In this document: positions 60,933 through 64,000 of the stretch, in pieces
Layout: the number at the start of each line of letters is the position of its first letter
Position numbering within the stretch: position 1 is the stretch's first letter
DNA from: Nostoc sp. TCL240-02
Lineage (GTDB): Bacteria; Cyanobacteriota; Cyanobacteriia; Cyanobacteriales; Nostocaceae
Length of the DNA: 64,000 nt
Assembly (NCBI RefSeq): GCF_013343235.1
Contig: NZ_CP040094.1
Location: forward strand, 566,501-630,500
Reading direction: 5' to 3'
The notes under the pieces: generated by a model
Seen by the model: only the letters and a program-made list of their open reading frames with translations
The model's database searches: none
What the model was told of the DNA's origin: nothing
Position numbers and translations under genes: made by a program

Positions 60933-63900
60933 TTATTCAGAAGTCCCTGAATGTTTTTGTCTGGCAATCTCACTCAATTTGGCTCTTAAATCTGCCCATT
61001 TGATACCTTCTAGGCTGGGTAAGACAACATGAGCGGCTCCAACTCGTTCAACGGGGCCAAGTCCTACTGCCCACATCCCAGCAGCTAGAGCCGCCTCAAT
61101 GCCTGCTGCGGCATCTTCTACAACTACAGATTGCGCTGGCTCAAGTCCTAGCTGCTTGGCTGAGTACAAAAATAGATCGGGTGCTGGTTTGGGTTGCTGT
61201 ACACTATAACCGTCTGCGATCGCATCTACTTTGTCCGCAATGCCCAATCGCTCGATTACTGTGCGGGCATTTTTGCTGGCTGAACCAATGCCGATTTTAA
61301 TTCCAGCTTGTCGCAGTTCATCCAAGAAGGCGATCGCACCTGGTAACAAATCCTTGGATGTCATATTTTGAATCAATTCCACATAGTAGCGATTCTTCCG
61401 CTCCATCATCTCTTGGATTTGCGCTTCCGAATATGGTCTATCCCCAAGAATCAGCATGAGGGAAGCACGACGAGATACACCCCGCAGCGCTTCGTTAGCT
61501 TGTCGATTAAACGGTATACCCTCTTCGTCTGCTAACTTCTTCCAAGCTAGATAATGAAGTTCTGCTGTATCTGTCAGCACACCATCTAAATCGAAAATGA
61601 ATCCTTGGATGTTGGGGGATTGGGGATTCGGGATTGGGGAAGATGAGACAGATAAAGAAGAATCACTCCTGCCCCCTGCCTCCTGCCCCCCTTGTACTGA
61701 GCGCAGTCGAAGTATGCCCCCTGCCTCATTTGAGGGGGGATTTGGGGATAGGGAAAGTTGGAGATATTCTAGTTGACGAGTTATATCTTGGGCGACTTGT
61801 GCTTTGCGGAGATCGAAGTCGTGCCATTTATCGCCCCAGTGCAGTTTAAACTTCAGACGTGTCCAGCCATCAGGCAGATGGGGGTTAGCTACTGGGCCAT
61901 TTTCAGTGATTTGGATACCACCGAATCCAAAAATTACAGCTTGCCAAATGCCACCAGCACTAGCACCATGAATTCCATCGCTGGTGTTACCTCGGTTATC
62001 TTCAAGATCCACCATTAATGCGTGCAGAAACACTTCGTAAGCTTCGGCTGATTTGCCTAAATCGGAAGCTAAGATGGCGTGAACTGCTGGGCCAAGGGAG
62101 GAACCATAAGTAACATCGGTACGGGGTGCGTAGTAATCCCAGTTTGCCTGCAATGCTTTTTCGCTGTAGGGAAAATCTGCTGATTCTCGCATCAAATAAA
62201 GAAGCATCAATATATCTGGCTGTTTGATTACTTGATATTTGTTGATTTTCTCAACACCCAAGATCGGTTGCATAGAGCGATCGCGTGGTTCGTAGTCTGC
62301 TAAATTTATATCTTCTAATTGGAAAAAACCCTCGCACTGCTCAATGAGTTCTGTTGATGGGTCATAGAGAAACAATATTTTGTTGATAATATCTTGCCAG
62401 TGCGATCGATCTTGGACGGTGAGTTGTAGTTTTTCTTCTAATTCTCTGGCTCGTTCGGGGAATTTTTGAACCAGCCAATCATAGACTGCGATCGCTTTCT
62501 CTAAATGCCATTGCGTCATCCGGTTTGTAAAAGCATTATTGTGAACGAGTTCATGGTATTCATCCACTCCAATCACGCCACGAATTTCATACTGTTGACG
62601 CTCAGGATTGAATTCTACCCGACTAGCCCAGAAGATAGCGGTATCTAAAATGATCTCTGCGCCGCACTTTTGCATCCACTCATCATCACCAGTGGTTTGC
62701 CAGTAATTCCAAGCGGCGTAGGGGATATCTGCATTGATATGAATTTCGCGATCGCGGCACCAAATCCGCACGTCTTCACCATAAAAATCATTTCCGAGTG
62801 CCCAACGTGGTGTTACTTCATCTCCACTATCAGCACTTTCCCAGGCAAACATTGCCCCTTTATAGCCGTAATGGGCCGCTTTGCGTCTAGCTCCTGGTAA
62901 GGTGTGCCAACGGTAAGTGAGTAAGTTTTTGGCGATCGCTGGTTGGGTAAATATAAAGAGGGGCAGCATAAAAATTTCTGTATCCCAAAATATATGACCG
63001 CGATAGCCGAATCCCGAAAGGGTTTTAGCTGGAATGCTCACCCTATCATCATCGCGTGCGCCAGCAATCAGCAGCTGAAACACATTGTAGCGAACAGCAA
63101 AAGCAGCTGTGCTATCCCCCTCAATCAGGATGTCACTTTGCTGCCAAACCTCATCCCATACCTGCTCATTGGCTTTTTTTAGTGTTGCGTAGTCTGGGAG
63201 GTGTGCAAGTTTTTCTTGAGCGGCTGAGACTGGGGTATCAATCTCCCGCGAGGTAAAAACTGTCACTAATTTTTCTACCGTTACCACCTGTTGCGCCTTA
63301 GCTAAGAAGGTAGTGCTTAAGGTTGGATAACCAGGTGCAGTGTTGACTTGCAAAGATGCTTCAGCGCCTAATATTGTCACCTTAGCTCCCATACCGAGTT
63401 CAATTCGGGAGTGGCGGGTGCGGCGTTGCAACCAGATTCCTTGGTCAGTTTTGCCTTGATCTAGTCCTTCCCAGTGATTGAAACCCTGATTTTCTGGATA
63501 GCCGTTGATACTAGCTTGAACTTCGATTAATCCATCAAAATCTATTGGCGTTAAATGGCAGCATAACGCCAAAACGTGCGGATCTGCAAGACTAGCAAAG
63601 CGTTCAAAGCTGATGTCTATAGTGTTTCCACTAGGAGAACGCCAACGCAAAGCCCGGATCAGTAGTCCCTGACGGAGGTCAAGTTGGCGATCGTAGCTCA
63701 ATATCTCACCTTGATCGAGACGGAAGCGATCGCCATTCACAATTACTATCAAGGGTAGCCAGTCAGGGCAATTTACCAGTTCCGTGTACACCACCGGCAC
63801 ATCGTCGTAGACACCGTTGATAAAAGTAGCCGGCAATGCATGAGGATACCCTTCCTCAAAACTACCTCTTGTTCCCAAGTATCTATTGCCGATTGTAAAG

Positions 63901-63998
63901 ACGGTTTCTTTAGATTGTAATTGGTCAGGATCAAACTGGGTTTCGATTAATATCCAGTCTGTGTAGATAAAATGGCGAGAACGGTCTTTTATTTGCAT
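60933..63998 (-). CDS. Bifunctional GH65 disaccharide phosphorylase / beta-phosphoglucomutase fusion
   Basis: 1021 residues. Residues about 1-750 are a GH65 phosphorylase: VFTIGNRYLGTRGSFEEG, GFGYRGHIFWDTEIFMLP, the general-acid segment GVIGVDEYHELVHNNAFTN, and KQPDILMLLYLM with TYGSSLGP. Residues about 800-1010 are a HAD-type beta-phosphoglucomutase: nucleophile FDLDGVLTDTAELH, GIGSASKNA, KPAPDLFL and VVEDAAAGIEAA. The first domain splits a maltose-, trehalose- or kojibiose-like disaccharide with phosphate to beta-glucose-1-phosphate; the second converts this to glucose-6-phosphate. The exact sugar cannot be read from sequence. The linker (about 755-800) is repeat-derived. The start lies at the window edge. 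Confidence 0.88.
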   Translation of the reverse strand: MQIKDRSRHFIYTDWILIETQFDPDQLQSKETVFTIGNRYLGTRGSFEEGYPHALPATFINGVYDDVPVVYTELVNCPDWLPLIVIVNGDRFRLDQGEILSYDRQLDLRQGLLIRALRWRSPSGNTIDISFERFASLADPHVLALCCHLTPIDFDGLIEVQASINGYPENQGFNHWEGLDQGKTDQGIWLQRRTRHSRIELGMGAKVTILGAEASLQVNTAPGYPTLSTTFLAKAQQVVTVEKLVTVFTSREIDTPVSAAQEKLAHLPDYATLKKANEQVWDEVWQQSDILIEGDSTAAFAVRYNVFQLLIAGARDDDRVSIPAKTLSGFGYRGHIFWDTEIFMLPLFIFTQPAIAKNLLTYRWHTLPGARRKAAHYGYKGAMFAWESADSGDEVTPRWALGNDFYGEDVRIWCRDREIHINADIPYAAWNYWQTTGDDEWMQKCGAEIILDTAIFWASRVEFNPERQQYEIRGVIGVDEYHELVHNNAFTNRMTQWHLEKAIAVYDWLVQKFPERARELEEKLQLTVQDRSHWQDIINKILFLYDPSTELIEQCEGFFQLEDINLADYEPRDRSMQPILGVEKINKYQVIKQPDILMLLYLMRESADFPYSEKALQANWDYYAPRTDVTYGSSLGPAVHAILASDLGKSAEAYEVFLHALMVDLEDNRGNTSDGIHGASAGGIWQAVIFGFGGIQITENGPVANPHLPDGWTRLKFKLHWGDKWHDFDLRKAQVAQDITRQLEYLQLSLSPNPPSNEAGGILRLRSVQGGQEAGGRSDSSLSVSSSPIPNPQSPNIQGFIFDLDGVLTDTAELHYLAWKKLADEEGIPFNRQANEALRGVSRRASLMLILGDRPYSEAQIQEMMERKNRYYVELIQNMTSKDLLPGAIAFLDELRQAGIKIGIGSASKNARTVIERLGIADKVDAIADGYSVQQPKPAPDLFLYSAKQLGLEPAQSVVVEDAAAGIEAALAAGMWAVGLGPVERVGAAHVVLPSLEGIKWADLRAKLSEIARQKHSGTSE
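61615..61750. repeat. Interspersed repeats forming the GH65-PGM linker
   Basis: TTGGGGATTCGGGATTGGGG, then TGCCCCCTGCCTCCTGCCCC, TTGTACTGAGCGCAGTCGAA and TTTGAGGGGGGATTTGGGG. In the gene's frame (minus) these read roughly NPPSNEAGGILRLRSVQGG, QEAGGRSDSSLSV and IPNPQSP. The central part matches 57280-57347 in reverse orientation. Confidence 0.85.
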
Positions 63999-64000
63999 AA

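Overview
The window comes from a filamentous, probably heterocyst-forming cyanobacterium of the Nostoc/Anabaena type. Three things suggest this. HIP1 octamers (GCGATCGC) are very frequent on both strands. The gene set is typically cyanobacterial: PsaC, the clock-output kinase SasA, Crr7, a Ycf20-like DUF565 protein, DUF2839/DUF2854/DUF3493 proteins, and a lysyl-tRNA synthetase with a KTSC tail. The spacers carry Nostoc-style interspersed repeats: GTAGAGACG palindromes, runs of GGGGACAAGGGGG or CCCCTGCC, GGGAATTGGGAATT, and copies ending in GTAGGCATCGC. No rRNA operon, CRISPR array, prophage or replication origin is visible.

Layout. 1-7.2 kb: cell-surface and secreted proteins (the start of a DUF1400 hydrolase, a parallel beta-helix protein with SLH repeats, a PEP-CTERM GDSL esterase, an SLH lipoprotein), plus tRNA-Thr(CGU) and an M42 peptidase. 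7.2-8.8 kb: a repeat-rich spacer of 1.6 kb without a convincing gene. 8.8-14.2 kb: signalling (sasA, a PleD-like diguanylate cyclase preceded by a CBS-domain remnant, a single-domain response regulator) with crr7, a DUF2854 protein and a 57-residue microprotein. 14.4-25.3 kb: a minus-strand block of ppk1, a usher-like outer-membrane protein, a PapD-like chaperone, two secreted subunit-like proteins and a large PPC/ELWxxDGT repeat protein. This looks like a divergent cyanobacterial chaperone-usher surface-fibre locus and is the most interesting system here.

25.6-31.8 kb: an orphan RppB-like kinase carrying an in-frame repeat insertion, a decayed IS630 element, a secreted protein, a TPR protein and a sigma-70-like protein. 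32-39.4 kb: lysS, an LTXXQ periplasmic protein, an M48 protease, a DinG-like helicase lacking a recognisable Walker A, DUF2839, glycerate kinase and ycf20. 39.9-47.3 kb: psaC, glmS, a Uma2 nuclease, a WD40 pseudogene, a GIY-YIG protein, a 63-bp minisatellite and rsmH. 47.5-58.8 kb: an ExbB-like channel protein, an MMADHC-like protein, an internalin-style LRR protein, a K+ channel, a second Uma2 protein, argD, DUF4129 and DUF2243 proteins, a pentapeptide protein, an Rrf2 regulator and a PAS histidine kinase. 59-64 kb: an apparently intact IS1634-type element, then a fused GH65 phosphorylase/beta-phosphoglucomutase whose linker is built from interspersed-repeat DNA.

A recurring theme is that the same repeat families that fill the spacers also sit in frame inside genes: the kinase at 26.05 kb, the helicase at 36.45 kb, probably glmS at 42.03 kb, and the GH65-PGM linker at 61.7 kb. 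All functional names rest on reading the sequence and family knowledge. No database search was run.
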